Source: Syntrophus sp963665935
GTDB lineage: Bacteria > Desulfobacterota > Syntrophia > Syntrophales > Syntrophaceae
Assembly (NCBI GenBank): GCA_963665935.1
Contig: OY762510.1
Coordinates: 2,852,001 to 2,916,000 of the forward strand
Direction of reading: 5' to 3'
DNA: 64,000 nt
In this document: positions 1 to 10,767 of the stretch, one piece after another
Layout: each line of letters begins with the position of its first letter
Position numbering within the stretch: the first letter of the stretch is position 1
Position numbers and translations under genes: made by a program
Notes under the pieces: generated by a model
The model's input: only the letters and a program-made list of their open reading frames with translations
Told to the model about the DNA's origin: nothing
Databases searched by the model: none

Positions 1-1065
1 GCTCATCCTGGGGTAGGCCTGGAGGTTGACGAAGGTCGGGGGGCGGATCTTCAGCCGGTAAGGGGAGGCCGAGCCGTCGCTGACCAGATAGAAACCGAGT
101 TCGCCCCGCGGGGCCTCAATCGCCATATAGACTTCTCCGACCGGCGGCTTCAGGTTTGCCTTCACGGGGACGCTGTGTTCCCCCTCGGGCAATCCTTCCA
201 GTGCCTGGCGGACAATTTCACAGCTCTGGCGCATTTCCATGATGCGGACCCGGTAGCGGTCGTAGGCGTCACAACCGGAATAGACGGGAACCTGGAAGTC
301 AAACTTCTCATAGCCCGAATAGGGCATGTCTTTCCGCAGATCCCAGTTGATGCCCGAGGCGCGGGCCATGGGACCGGAAACGCCCAGGGCGATGCAGTAC
401 TCTGCCGGAAGACACCCTACGCCCTGCGTGCGGCTCTTCCAGATCGGGTTTTCCGTCAGAAGGGTTTCGTACTCATCGACGCGCGCGGGAAAGGCTTCCA
501 CGAAATTTCTGCATTCCTCAGGGAATTCGGGAGGCAGGTCCAGCGCCACACCGCCGATGCGGAAAAAGGATGGCGTGAGACGAGCGCCGGTAACCCGTTC
601 CAGCAGAAAGAGGATCTGCTCCCGTTCCCGGCACATATAGAAGAAAGGGGTCATGGCGCCCAGATCGTGGGCGTTGGCCCCGGCCCAGAAGAGATGACTG
701 GAGATCCGGCTGAGTTCGGTGAGAATCACCCGGATAAACTGACCGCGGGGGGGCGCTTCGATCCCGAGGAGTTTCTCCACCGCGAGGCAGTATCCCAGGT
801 TGTTGGACGCCCCGGCCATGTAGTCCAGCCGGTCCGTCAAGGGGATGATCTGGGAATAGGTCCGATGTTCGGCAAGCTTTTCGATCCCGCGATGGAGAAA
901 CCCGAGATGGGGAACCACCTTGACCACGGTTTCCCCGTCCAGCTCCACCACCGCCCGGAAGACGCCGTGTGTGGATGGATGCTGAGGCCCGAAGTTCACT
1001 TCCATCGTTTCAGTCTTTCCCCTTAATAGTCTCTCTTCGGGGAGCTTGCTGTCCGTTTCTACCAT
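1..1065 (-). CDS. nuoD: NADH-quinone oxidoreductase subunit D (partial, runs off left edge)
   Basis: This is the 49-kDa quinone-site subunit of complex I, a peripheral-arm protein that with NuoB forms the site where electrons pass from cluster N2 to quinone. The reverse strand from the ATG at 1065 reads MVETDSKLPEERLLRG and then the family hallmark NFGPQHPSTHGV, which carries the quinone-site histidine. Near the left edge it reads GEVYMAIEAPRGELGFYLV, typical of the NuoD C-terminal third. About 355 codons are present and some 35-45 residues should lie beyond base 1. The start overlaps the end of the preceding small gene by 7 bases, which suggests translational coupling. nuoC and nuoD are separate here, unlike the fused nuoCD of enterobacteria. 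The identification is secure. Confidence 0.96.
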   Translation of the reverse strand, partial: MVETDSKLPEERLLRGKTETMEVNFGPQHPSTHGVFRAVVELDGETVVKVVPHLGFLHRGIEKLAEHRTYSQIIPLTDRLDYMAGASNNLGYCLAVEKLLGIEAPPRGQFIRVILTELSRISSHLFWAGANAHDLGAMTPFFYMCREREQILFLLERVTGARLTPSFFRIGGVALDLPPEFPEECRNFVEAFPARVDEYETLLTENPIWKSRTQGVGCLPAEYCIALGVSGPMARASGINWDLRKDMPYSGYEKFDFQVPVYSGCDAYDRYRVRIMEMRQSCEIVRQALEGLPEGEHSVPVKANLKPPVGEVYMAIEAPRGELGFYLVSDGSASPYRLKIRPPTFVNLQAYPRMS

Positions 1066-1376
1066 GATCGAATCTGGTCGGAAATGCGAAAGAGGCCCTC
1101 AAAATCTTTGTGGCACAGGGATGGAGATACGGCCCAGCGAACGTGAGAGCCGATTTTTTTTATCTTCAAGGTATTCTGGTTGATCCCCTCTACGATTCCA
1201 TGAATGATCTCGCTGCTTTTTGTCCGACGAAACCAGATCCGGTCGCCAATGGCGAACTGCCCTCGCGCCTCTCTTTCCCGTTCCCTTTCCTTATCCCGAA
1301 TGAGCGTTGTGAGCTGGCGATTGATTTCATGCAGTTCCTCGATGCTCTTGCTTCCCAATTGTTCGGTGATATTCAT
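1059..1376 (-). CDS. small conserved hypothetical protein inserted between nuoC and nuoD
   Basis: This 105-residue protein is not a known complex I subunit. Residues 1-37 form a charged helix (EELHEINRQLTTLIRDKERE) and residues 39-75 contain GDRIWFRR followed by GIVEGINQNTLKIKK. That pattern of a short basic beta-barrel, G-D-x-V/I-x-F then G-x-V-x-x-I-N, recurs in many small uncharacterised bacterial proteins. A clear ribosome-binding site, AAGGAG, lies 6 bases before the ATG. The stop codon overlaps the nuoD start by 7 bases, so the gene is built into the operon. A 120-base gap separates it from nuoC. It may be an inserted cargo gene or a lineage-specific regulator; its function is unknown. 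Confidence 0.7.
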   Translation of the reverse strand: MNITEQLGSKSIEELHEINRQLTTLIRDKEREREREARGQFAIGDRIWFRRTKSSEIIHGIVEGINQNTLKIKKIGSHVRWAVSPSLCHKDFEGLFRISDQIRSW

Positions 1377-1496
1377 AGCTTTGCTCCTTATACCCTGTCC
1401 ATCCAGGGGATTGATGACGTTTTTGTTTTTGTGTTTATCTCTTTCTGTTGCTGTGTTTTCGATTCCACCTGGCCTGACTGACTGCCGGCGGCGCCG

Positions 1497-1955
1497 TTAC
1501 GATTCGCCTCTGCCTTCCAGGGGATAATCCTTCCTCAGCGGATGGCAGTCCCAGGAGTCCGGCAGGAGAATACGGCGCAGGTCGGGATGATGCAGAAAGT
1601 TAATTCCGAAGAGGTCGTAGGTCTCCCGCTCATGCCAGTTGGCCGTCGGCCAGACGGTCGTAACGGTTTCTATTTCCGGATTCTCTCCCTCCAGGGGAAC
1701 CCTGAGACGCATCCGCTCTTTTCTCTCCTGGGACAGGAGGTGATAAACCACGACGAAGCGGGGCCTCTTGTCTTCATAATCAACGGCGGTGACGTCCACC
1801 AGGAAGTGAAAGGCGTATTCAGGATCTTCCCTCAGGAACGTACATATGGGAAGCAAAGCCTCCCCTTTCAGCGTTACGCTGACTTCCTCTCGAATTTTCT
1901 CGATATTGATGATTTCGTTTGGGAAGTTGTTTTGAAGTTTCACTGTATCCGTCAT
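1497..1955 (-). CDS. nuoC: NADH-quinone oxidoreductase subunit C
   Basis: This is the 30-kDa subunit of the complex I peripheral arm, 152 residues. Recognisable blocks are FHFLVDVTAVDYEDKRPRF (about residues 50-68), the YHLLS strand, and the signature WHERETYDLFGINFLHHPDL followed by RILLPDSW and HPLRKDYPLEGR at the C-terminus. The length fits a compact stand-alone NuoC without the long C-terminal tail seen in some bacteria. It starts 3 bases after the nuoB stop, so it is surely co-transcribed with nuoA and nuoB. Nothing looks disrupted. Confidence 0.96.
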   Translation of the reverse strand: MTDTVKLQNNFPNEIINIEKIREEVSVTLKGEALLPICTFLREDPEYAFHFLVDVTAVDYEDKRPRFVVVYHLLSQERKERMRLRVPLEGENPEIETVTTVWPTANWHERETYDLFGINFLHHPDLRRILLPDSWDCHPLRKDYPLEGRGES

Positions 1956-1958
1956 AGG

Positions 1959-2471
1959 TTAGGGCTCCCTGCAGGGAATTCTGCTGGAATGCAGGGGCTT
2001 TTCCCGCAGAATCCGCTCGTGCAGTTTGAGAATGCCGTCGATCAGCGCCTCCGGACGCGGAGGGCAGCCGGGGATGTAGATATCGACGGGAAGATATTGA
2101 TCGATTCCCTGCACCACGGAGTAGGTACGAAATACCCCTCCCGTGGAAGCGCAGGCCCCCATGGCAATGACCCACTTGGGATCCGCCATCTGCTCGTAAA
2201 TCCTCAATACGGCGGGAAGCATCTTTTTCGTGACCGTTCCTGCCACGATCATGAGATCCGCATGGCGGGGCGAGGGCCGGAAGACCTCCATGCCGAAGCG
2301 GGCCAGATCATAAGGCGACAGGACGGCATCGATCATCTCCAGGGCGCAGCATGCGAGGCCGAAAGAGCAGGGCCATAGGGAACTCTTGCGAGACCAGTTG
2401 ATCGCCTTCTCCAGGGAGGTGATCACAATCCCTTCCCCGAATTTATCGCCCAAAGCCGTTTCTAATCCCAT
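1959..2471 (-). CDS. nuoB: NADH-quinone oxidoreductase subunit B
   Basis: NuoB binds cluster N2, the terminal [4Fe-4S] centre that reduces quinone in complex I. The 170-residue protein carries the four expected ligands: the adjacent pair Cys41-Cys42 in FGLACCALEM, Cys107 in MGACAST and Cys136 in PGCPPRPEA. I chose the ATG at 2471 (MGLETALG), which overlaps the end of nuoA by 10 bases. An in-frame TTG at 2492 would add seven residues (AEGGAG) and is less likely. The gene is followed within 3 bases by nuoC. Confidence 0.96.
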   Translation of the reverse strand: MGLETALGDKFGEGIVITSLEKAINWSRKSSLWPCSFGLACCALEMIDAVLSPYDLARFGMEVFRPSPRHADLMIVAGTVTKKMLPAVLRIYEQMADPKWVIAMGACASTGGVFRTYSVVQGIDQYLPVDIYIPGCPPRPEALIDGILKLHERILREKPLHSSRIPCREP

Positions 2472-2818
2472 TCCAGCGCCCCCTTCCGCCAAACGTAGGC
2501 CAGGCCGGCGAACAGAATGGCGATAAAGATTCCCATTTCCACAAGGCCGAAAATTTTCAGCTCCTTGAAAACCACCGCCCAGGGGTAGAGGAACACCGCC
2601 TCAATATCGAAGATGATGAAAAGCATGGCGATGACATAGAATTTTATGGAAGTGCGGAGCCGATTGGGGCCGATCGGCTCCATCCCGCATTCGTAGGTCT
2701 CAAGTTTGACCTTGCCGGGCATTTTCGGTCCCAGGAGCGAAGACAAAAAAACAACGACGGCGCCGAAGCCGATTGCGACCAGCAGGTAAATGGCGACGGG
2801 CAAATAATTGAGCAACAT
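2462..2818 (-). CDS. nuoA: NADH-quinone oxidoreductase subunit A
   Basis: NuoA is a small membrane subunit of complex I with three transmembrane helices, seen here at about residues 7-29, 62-82 and 88-110. The loop between the first two contains the family motif YECGMEP followed by FYVIAMLFIIFDIEAVFLYPWA, including the conserved Cys and the acidic residues of the FDIE segment. A good ribosome-binding site (AAGAGGTC) precedes the ATG. This is the first gene of the leftward nuo operon, so the promoter should lie in the AT-rich stretch just upstream (to the right). Confidence 0.96.
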   Translation of the reverse strand: MLLNYLPVAIYLLVAIGFGAVVVFLSSLLGPKMPGKVKLETYECGMEPIGPNRLRTSIKFYVIAMLFIIFDIEAVFLYPWAVVFKELKIFGLVEMGIFIAILFAGLAYVWRKGALEWD

Positions 2819-3282
2819 AATGACCTCTTACGATCTGTTTCTTATATGGCTACAGTATAAACACCGCATAGTCAAGAAAAAAATGAATGTTGCTCATAAT
2901 TGATTAGATGAAAGAGGAGGTATACGGGATTGTGAAGGAGTATGCTTGTAATAGCATTGACTATTTATGTGTAATATAGGCTAGATATAGATGTGTAAAT
3001 ATAATTCATAAATATGAATGCTACTCATTTACAGCGGAAAATTATAAAAATGATGTATGATATTTTCAGGACCAGGAGTTGGTCACACAATTTATCCATG
3101 GAAATGGAGAAGGGCTATGTCTCTTGGGAGAATCTGTCAGGAAATCTGGAAGGGAAAGTTCTTATTGACGGTGGAATTGTCCGATAGAGCCTTTGAAATG
3201 GCGGATAGGGTTATCCCTGCACCTTGAATTCCTCTCGCCCTGCAGGGCAGAGCGATTCAATGGATCAAGGAGGTTGGAATCA
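2819..3282. other. AT-rich intergenic region upstream of nuoA
   Basis: No gene is visible in these 460 bases. The first 250 are markedly AT-rich and must hold the nuoA promoter. A TTGACT box sits at 2870-2875 on the minus strand, but I could not pair it with a convincingly spaced -10 box. The part nearest 3224 contains a large stem-loop listed separately. The rest shows nothing I can name. Confidence 0.5.
3224..3260. repeat. interrupted palindrome / stem-loop after the flavoprotein gene
   Basis: Arms TTGAAT and ATTCAA enclose CTCT/AGAG and a perfect central GCCCTGCAGGGC palindrome, giving a long interrupted hairpin just past the stop of the leftward flavoprotein gene. No T-run follows on either strand, so it is not a standard intrinsic terminator. 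It could be an mRNA-stabilising hairpin or a small repeat remnant. Confidence 0.4.
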
Positions 3283-3879
3283 TCAGGATGAGGCCAGTTT
3301 TATCCCAAGGGTGCGTGCTTTTCTTTGGTATCGCTCGCCTATTTCCTGATGTTCCTTCCCGGAGGCGAGGCCGATAAAGAGGATGCCGACCGTTTTGGCG
3401 CCAAGGAGACCTGCGGCAATCTTGAGGAGTTTGATCATCCTGCTCGATAATCTGGCCAGCAGGGCAGGGGCGGCGGAAGAGGCGACCAGAACGGCGCGTT
3501 TTCGTTTCCGCTTGTCTCGAATGCGCGGAGCATGGGCGCCCCAGGGCCAATAGGAAAAGCAGATCAGACGTTCAATGAATGTTTTCATGACGGCTGTAAC
3601 CGTCCAGAAATTCATGGGGGAACCGAGGACAATGGCGTCTGCACCTTCGATGCCTTCTAAAAGGGCATTCATGTCATCGGCAAGGATGCACCGTCCCCGA
3701 TCCTGTCCCGGCTGCTGCGAACAGGACCGGCAATTGGTGCAGAATTTAATGGTCTGGTCAATCAGGTAAACCTTTTCCGTTTCGGCGCCTTCTTTGCCGG
3801 CCGAAGAGAGAATCTCGTCAACAGCCCTGTCTACAATGCCGCCTTTACGGTAGCTTCCCACGATGGCCAGAATCTTCAT
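3283..3879 (-). CDS. flavodoxin-fold NAD(P)H-dependent FMN reductase / iron-sulfur flavoprotein family
   Basis: This 198-residue protein starts MKILAIVGSYRKGG, the phosphate-binding strand-loop of the NADPH-dependent FMN reductase family, and has the second flavin loop GSPMNFWTVTAVMKTFIERL at residues 86-105. Cys47, Cys50 and Cys53 (CTNCRSC) and Cys64 form a compact cysteine motif as in iron-sulfur flavoproteins of anaerobes, suggesting an Fe-S cluster or a redox-active thiol group near the flavin. It begins 46 bases after the cstA stop on the same strand, so the two may be co-transcribed. The electron donor and substrate cannot be told from sequence. Confidence 0.8.
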   Translation of the reverse strand: MKILAIVGSYRKGGIVDRAVDEILSSAGKEGAETEKVYLIDQTIKFCTNCRSCSQQPGQDRGRCILADDMNALLEGIEGADAIVLGSPMNFWTVTAVMKTFIERLICFSYWPWGAHAPRIRDKRKRKRAVLVASSAAPALLARLSSRMIKLLKIAAGLLGAKTVGILFIGLASGKEHQEIGERYQRKARTLGIKLASS

Positions 3880-3925
3880 CCTGTTCCCATCCCTTTCTCA
3901 TCTTGCAGCAAACAAAAACCCATCC

Positions 3926-5767
3926 TTATGGCCTGGCATCCGGGGGGGCACCCGCAGGAACGATGGGGCAGTAGATCTGCTTCCGGTCGTCGTTCATTCC
4001 TATGGGCGAGTCTGTGCGAAGGAGCTTCAGCCAAACCCGGATATTGTCGGCGATGATAATCAAAACGAGAGCAATAATGGCGACACTGAGCCAGAGATTC
4101 AGCAGCTGACCTTTGGATGCATAGGTCTGGATGTTCATGACTCCGGCGGTAAGGGTCGTGATCGTGATCAGGACACAGGGGACGAAGGTGATCAGGGCGT
4201 AGACCTTTTTCCGGCCGATCCGCAGGATGATTGTGGTTCCAATGGCCAGAGCCAACGCGGACAGGGTCTGGTTCGTGGCCCCGAACATGGGCCAGATGGA
4301 GGAAACGTCCCCGGTATAGAGCATATAGCCCCAGGCCAGGGAGACGAGGGCGCTCGTTAGAACGGCGCCTGGTATCCAGTCCTTTCTGCTCAGCGGTTTG
4401 TAGGCATACCCGAGGATGTCCTGGAGGATGTAGCGGGCCACCCGGGTGCCGGCATCGATGGTTGTCAGGATGAAGAGGGCCTCGAACATGATGATGAACT
4501 GGAACCAGTACTTCATCGTATGCCGGAGCCCTTCGCCGATATTGGAGAAGATGTGGGCCATGCCGACGGCCAGGGAAATGGCGCCGCCGGGCCTGTGGGC
4601 CACATCCAGTCCGACAAGCTTACTCAGGGACGGCAGGTCGACGACCTCCATGTTCAATTTTTTGAAGACTGCGGCAGCGGTGTTGATGGCGAAATAATCC
4701 GCCGGGATCAGGGTTACGGCGGCAAAGAGGGCCATCATGGCCACGAAGGCTTCCGTCAGCATGGCGCCGTAGCTGATCATGGGAATTTCCGTTTCCCGTT
4801 CGATCATTTTCGGGGTCGTTCCGGAGCCGATCAGGCAGTGGAATCCGGAGATGGCGCCGCAGGCAATGGTAATGAAAACATAGGGCCACCAGGGGCCGGG
4901 GATGATGGGGCCTCCGCCGTGGATGAAGTTTGTCAGTAAGGGCATTTTGATGGTGGGATTGACGAAGAGCAGGCCGACGGCCAGGGCGGCGACGACGCCT
5001 ATTTTCATGAAGGTGCTGAGATAATCCCGGGGGGCGAGAAGGAGCCACACGGGAATGGCAGCGGCACAGAAGCCATAGATCGGCAGCAGGATGGACATCT
5101 GCTTCTTGTCGAAGGTAAACCAGCCGGCCATGCTCGAATCGGCGATATAGGGGCCCAGGAAAACCGCTGCGCAGACCAGGGTGACGCCGGCAATGGATCC
5201 GCTCAGAATGGCGCCCGGTCGAATCTTGAACATGTAGACGCCGATGGCCATGGCAATCGGGATCGTCATGGCGATGGAGAAAACCCCCCAGGGATTGTTG
5301 AACAGGGCATTGACGACGGCGACGGCCAGCCCGGCCAGGGCTACCAGGATGATGAAGAGAATGACGACTGCCGTAACGGCGCCCGTGAGTTTGCTGACAT
5401 CCTTTTCCGCAATGACGGACAGCGATTGGCCTTCGTGACGGTAAGAGGCGAAAAGGATGATCATGTCATGGACGCAGCCGGCAAAAACGGAGCCCAGAAG
5501 GATCCAGAAAAAGCCGGGCCCCCATCCGTACTGCGCGGCCAGGACGGGTCCTATCAGCGGGCCTGCTCCGGCAATGGCGGCGAAATGATGGCCAAAGACG
5601 ACCCACTTGTTGGTGGGAACGTAGTTCTGCCCGTCATTGCATAAAATAGAAGGGGCGATGTTCCGGTCATCCAGTTGGAGGACCCTGGCAGCGATGAAAG
5701 CGGCATAATACCGGTAAGCCAGGGCAAAAGCACATATACTGCCGATCAGTAGATATAAGACGCTCAC
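3926..5767 (-). CDS. cstA: carbon starvation protein CstA family transporter
   Basis: This 613-residue polytopic membrane protein has about sixteen hydrophobic segments. Diagnostic CstA/BtsT sequences include the N-terminal YYAAFIAARV, the block NKWVVFGHHFAAIAGAGPLIGP (split around the conserved GHH and GAGPLIGP), FHCLIGSGTTPKMI and WPMFGATNQTLSALAL. Characterised members import peptides or pyruvate during carbon limitation. It is shorter than the E. coli proteins (about 700 residues), as is common outside enterobacteria. Translation starts at a GTG with AAAGGA 8 bases upstream. No LytS/LytTR-type regulator is adjacent. The substrate is not determinable here. Confidence 0.93.
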   Translation of the reverse strand: MSVLYLLIGSICAFALAYRYYAAFIAARVLQLDDRNIAPSILCNDGQNYVPTNKWVVFGHHFAAIAGAGPLIGPVLAAQYGWGPGFFWILLGSVFAGCVHDMIILFASYRHEGQSLSVIAEKDVSKLTGAVTAVVILFIILVALAGLAVAVVNALFNNPWGVFSIAMTIPIAMAIGVYMFKIRPGAILSGSIAGVTLVCAAVFLGPYIADSSMAGWFTFDKKQMSILLPIYGFCAAAIPVWLLLAPRDYLSTFMKIGVVAALAVGLLFVNPTIKMPLLTNFIHGGGPIIPGPWWPYVFITIACGAISGFHCLIGSGTTPKMIERETEIPMISYGAMLTEAFVAMMALFAAVTLIPADYFAINTAAAVFKKLNMEVVDLPSLSKLVGLDVAHRPGGAISLAVGMAHIFSNIGEGLRHTMKYWFQFIIMFEALFILTTIDAGTRVARYILQDILGYAYKPLSRKDWIPGAVLTSALVSLAWGYMLYTGDVSSIWPMFGATNQTLSALALAIGTTIILRIGRKKVYALITFVPCVLITITTLTAGVMNIQTYASKGQLLNLWLSVAIIALVLIIIADNIRVWLKLLRTDSPIGMNDDRKQIYCPIVPAGAPPDARP

Positions 5768-5866
5768 GGAAATTTTCCTTTCTCTAGATGGTTTGAGACT
5801 GGGCTTTTTTTCAGAAGCAGGCCCAGTCAGGATTTTTGCAGAGTAAGGCGATCGTTGGGTGGAACG

Positions 5867-6334
5867 TCAGGCTATGTTATAGGAGCCGATGCCAACGGCG
5901 ATCAGCGCATTCGATTCGTCGTGGAGTTCAATCCGAATTACCGAAACTTTATTTCCCGTCCTTAAATTATACCCCGTGGAGACAAACTCTTTCCCCCGGC
6001 CGGGACGCAGATAATCCACACGCAAATCGATCGTGCCCAGCTTGCCGATCCGCGCCAGCCTTTTCTCCAGGGCTTCGCCGGAGAGTTTCCCCTGAAGTCC
6101 CATGAAGGCCGCAAGTCCGCCGGTGATATCAATGAGGGATGAGATCACACCGCCGTGCAGGCTTCCTTGAATGTAGTTGCCGATGAACTCCTCGCGCATT
6201 TTAAGAAAAAGCTGCACACGGTCGAAGCTGATCGATCTTATTTTAACGCCAAGGATTTTATGAAAGGGAGGTTTTTCCTCAAACATTTCACGGATGGCAG
6301 AAAGAAATTCGTCATCCTTCGTTAAAAGCTCCAT
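5867..6334 (-). CDS. PaaI/YdiI-type hot-dog fold thioesterase
   Basis: This 155-residue protein has the hot-dog thioesterase core: HGGVISSLIDITGGLAA with His60-Gly61-Gly62 and Asp69 in the central helix, then the strand TIDLRVDYLRPGRGKEF and a final strand ending VGIGSYNIA. Members hydrolyse acyl- or aryl-CoA thioesters in the cytoplasm. There is an unusual insertion between residues 78 and 95 (LQGKLSGEALEKRLARIG). It reads in the same direction as cstA with a 100-base gap. Given the likely syntrophic lifestyle, a role in aromatic or fatty acyl-CoA turnover is possible but unproven. Confidence 0.85.
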   Translation of the reverse strand: MELLTKDDEFLSAIREMFEEKPPFHKILGVKIRSISFDRVQLFLKMREEFIGNYIQGSLHGGVISSLIDITGGLAAFMGLQGKLSGEALEKRLARIGKLGTIDLRVDYLRPGRGKEFVSTGYNLRTGNKVSVIRIELHDESNALIAVGIGSYNIA

Positions 6335-6458
6335 TCCTTCTCCTTTTCAGGTCCAGGCCGTTTCTGAAAAAGCGGGCGCATTTCCTTTTACTATCCTGCG
6401 TCCATCCTATTCCTAAACGATCCCAAAGGCAACCCCCGGCTTTTTAAACTTTCGTTCT

Positions 6459-8144
<1,686 letters not shown>

Positions 8145-8280
8145 GGTAAGATGACTGCCTCCTCAAGACGGTGTTAAAAGGCATCTATAATACAAGTTCT
8201 GAGGATGTACAAGAAGGTGTTGAAAAAAAGGAGAATTCGGATTTTTGCCGATTTGCCGCGAAAGGTTAGGAACAGACCCT

Positions 8281-9505
8281 AGAGCTGGGAGCCGAAGGTC
8301 ATGGCGGTTCGGTCGACGGTCAGCCCCATGCGGGAATGAACGAGTTCCCGGGGCCCGAGAGAAAAGGGATGGTAGACCAGAAGGGTCTCTTCAGCAGAAA
8401 TACGGATACGGGGGAGAAAGGTCAGTGCCTGTCGTTTGTTGGTTGCTATACTGAAGAGCGTCACCCGGATTCCTTCCAGCGCCTCGGCAAGGGGCAGAGT
8501 TACCGGATAGAGGGGGCCTTCCGGGAGTTGGTCGGGAGTTTCTCCGGACGGTTGGGCGACCGTCATCTGCCGACCCCAGCGGAGAAACTGAGCCGGATTG
8601 ATCTTGAAAGCAGGCGACCAGAAATACAGGGGCGTTCGTTCCAGTTCCGGGGAAATCGCCCGGGGGAGATTGGCAACCCGGATCAGATCGGCCATACTGA
8701 CCAGTTCCAGGCCTTCGATGCGGGCCTTCATCCGCCAGAAGGGGAGGTAATGGCGGGGTTCCGGGCCATCGACCAGGGCGGCAAAGGGAATCTGTTCCAG
8801 CCTGGTTCCCCGGCATTGCCAGAGCGTCCGGCAATTCCGGCAGACGAGAACGAGGGTGTCTTTTTCACCCTGGAGATCCCAGCCGCAGGAAGGACACAGG
8901 GTGGGGACGAAGGAGATCTGCCAGGGCGGGGTCTCCGGGGCGCTTGCGAGGAGCGATTCGTTAATGCCGGATGCAGCCGGAACAGGCCGTTTCAGCAGGG
9001 CATCATGAAGACGACCCTCCCGGAAATAGAAAGGGGCGTAGATTCGGCTGACCGTTTCCCCAATGAAGGCCCGCATGGCCGGGTTTTGTCCGTCCTGGGC
9101 AGCCAGTAGGGGAAGGAGATCCTGCACCGTCCGGTCCGAGAAAAGAAAACGGCCTGCAACCTGGGGGGTGACAAAGCGAAGTTTCATCGCCTGGGGCCGG
9201 AGGCCGAGGGATAGGGGTAGCCCTTTCTTCTGCAGGGACAGAAGGTTCGTGTCGGTAAAGCGGGAGGTGATTCCGTCGGGCGAAAAGAGAAAGGTAAGCC
9301 CTTTCAGGCGCCAGTAGGGCAGATAGAGCAGCTCTTCCGCGATCCCTTCGGCGGCGGGCAGAAGGTACCGGAAAGAATCTTCTGCCACAAGATAGACCCG
9401 TGTCCGGCAGAAGGGGCAGGCGACCAGCCGGTCCGTTTCCTCCAGGGAGATCGGTCCACCGCACTGCGGACAAGTATATTCAACGGACCACTTAGAGGCG
9501 TTCAC
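8281..9505 (-). CDS. zinc-ribbon protein of unknown function, partner of SPFH gene
   Basis: This roughly 408-residue soluble protein has an N-terminal zinc ribbon (Cys12, Cys15, Cys30, Cys33 in CPQCGG and CPFC) and a second ribbon in the middle (CPSCGWDLQ and CRNC). The remainder alternates hydrophobic strands with YLPYWRLKGL and YLPFWRMKARIEG, an internal repeat implying a duplicated domain, each copy headed by one ribbon. Its start overlaps the SPFH gene's stop by 14 bases, so the two are translationally coupled. A trafficking or membrane-stress role alongside the SPFH protein is inference only. Confidence 0.75.
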
Positions 9506-10622
9506 CGCACCGATTGCAATAAGTCGAGGAAGAGGGGTTCGCGCTTCCGCATTTGGCGCAGTTCCTGAACGAAGAGGCTGTTATGGGAACGCCGCAGGCG
9601 GAGCAGAATTTCGCGCCTTCGGGTACGGAGGCGCCACAGGCCGAACAAAGGGATTTCGCCGGAAGGGCATGACCGCAGGAAGGGCAGAACCTGGCCTCCG
9701 GAGGAAAAGGACGGCTGCAGGCCGGACAGTACCCTGCCGGGACGGGTGCCAACGGTGCCGTGGTAGTTGCAGGGGCGGGCCGAAAGGCCTCGGCGATCAG
9801 ACCCGGCATCATCAGTCCCACGCCCATGCCCATCCCCGCTCCGGCTTCGCCTTGCGCCGAAGAGGCGTTTTCCATGGCCATGGCCGCTTTCATCTTCATC
9901 AGGGAATTCAGATCGGAAAAAACGCCCAGGCGGCTTTTGTCATCAATGGCCTTCTGCACCTCCGGCGGCGGGGTGATGGCGTTGATGTAAAGTTCGTCAA
10001 GACCCAGGCCGAAACGGGAAAACTCACCCTGAAGCAGATTCTGCAGCGCTTCGGCCATCTCCGAGTAGCGGGCGGGCAGATTGAAGATCGTGTCGATGTT
10101 CTCGCCCATGTAATCGTTGAAAGAGGAGACGATGACGGAACTCAGATACTCCCCAATCGCTTCCGTCGTGTAGACGCCCTGTGTGCCGACCAGCTCGTTG
10201 ATAAAGCGCAGCGGATCGAGGACACGGATGTTGAACATGCCGAAGGCGCGCAGGCGGATGAGCCCCAGCTCGGCATCCCGGAAGGCGGCCGGGTCGCGCG
10301 TTCCCCATTTCAGATTGGGAAAGACCTTTTTGTTGACAAAGAAGACCTCGGCCCGAAGGGGGCTCTTCATCCCCCACGGGAGACTGAGGATTTTCGTCAG
10401 GATGGGCAGGTTTCCGGTTTTCAGGGTATGCCGCCCCGGACCGAGGACGTCGCAGGCCCTGCCATTATAGAAGAAGACGGCCGCCTGGCTTTCCCGAACG
10501 GTCAACTGGGCGCCCCACTTGATTTCCCCAGATCCTGCCTCCGGTATCCGATGAACCAGTTCTCTTCCCGATTCATCAAACCATTCCAGTACTTCCAGAA
10601 ATATAAGATTGTCGGTTCCCAT
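9492..10622 (-). CDS. SPFH/band-7 domain protein with three C-terminal zinc ribbons
   Basis: The 376-residue protein opens MGTDNLIFLEVLEWF and has an SPFH domain (VRESQAAVFFYNGRACDVLGPGRHTL) of the family often annotated 'virion core protein-like'. A Gly/Met-rich hinge (GEAGAGMGMGVGLMMPG) leads to three tandem double-CxxC ribbons: CPAC/CPSC, CSAC/CSAC and CAKC/CNRC. I place the start at the ATG at 10622, preceded by an AAGGAT-type site. An open frame continues upstream to 11012 but would run antisense into nrdD and is not conserved-looking. No transmembrane helix is seen. Ribbon-tipped SPFH proteins may scaffold membrane or protein complexes; the exact function is unknown. Confidence 0.85.
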   Translation of the reverse strand: MGTDNLIFLEVLEWFDESGRELVHRIPEAGSGEIKWGAQLTVRESQAAVFFYNGRACDVLGPGRHTLKTGNLPILTKILSLPWGMKSPLRAEVFFVNKKVFPNLKWGTRDPAAFRDAELGLIRLRAFGMFNIRVLDPLRFINELVGTQGVYTTEAIGEYLSSVIVSSFNDYMGENIDTIFNLPARYSEMAEALQNLLQGEFSRFGLGLDELYINAITPPPEVQKAIDDKSRLGVFSDLNSLMKMKAAMAMENASSAQGEAGAGMGMGVGLMMPGLIAEAFRPAPATTTAPLAPVPAGYCPACSRPFPPEARFCPSCGHALPAKSLCSACGASVPEGAKFCSACGVPITASSFRNCAKCGSANPSSSTYCNRCGERL

Positions 10623-10767
10623 GCAAAAGAATCCTTTTCCTTGAAAATATTTTAAGAATGACTGGACAGATCGATTTGCACTAATTGTGCCTTTTATTGC
10701 CGTTTGATCTTTAAGGACGAATGAGGTAAAGGCCGAATAAAATATTCCTGAAAGGCAGGGCAGGGCA

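Noticed and set aside
2854..2875. TTGACT and TATACT boxes before nuoA as a promoter
   Set aside because: They are only 10 bases apart, too close for a sigma-70 promoter.
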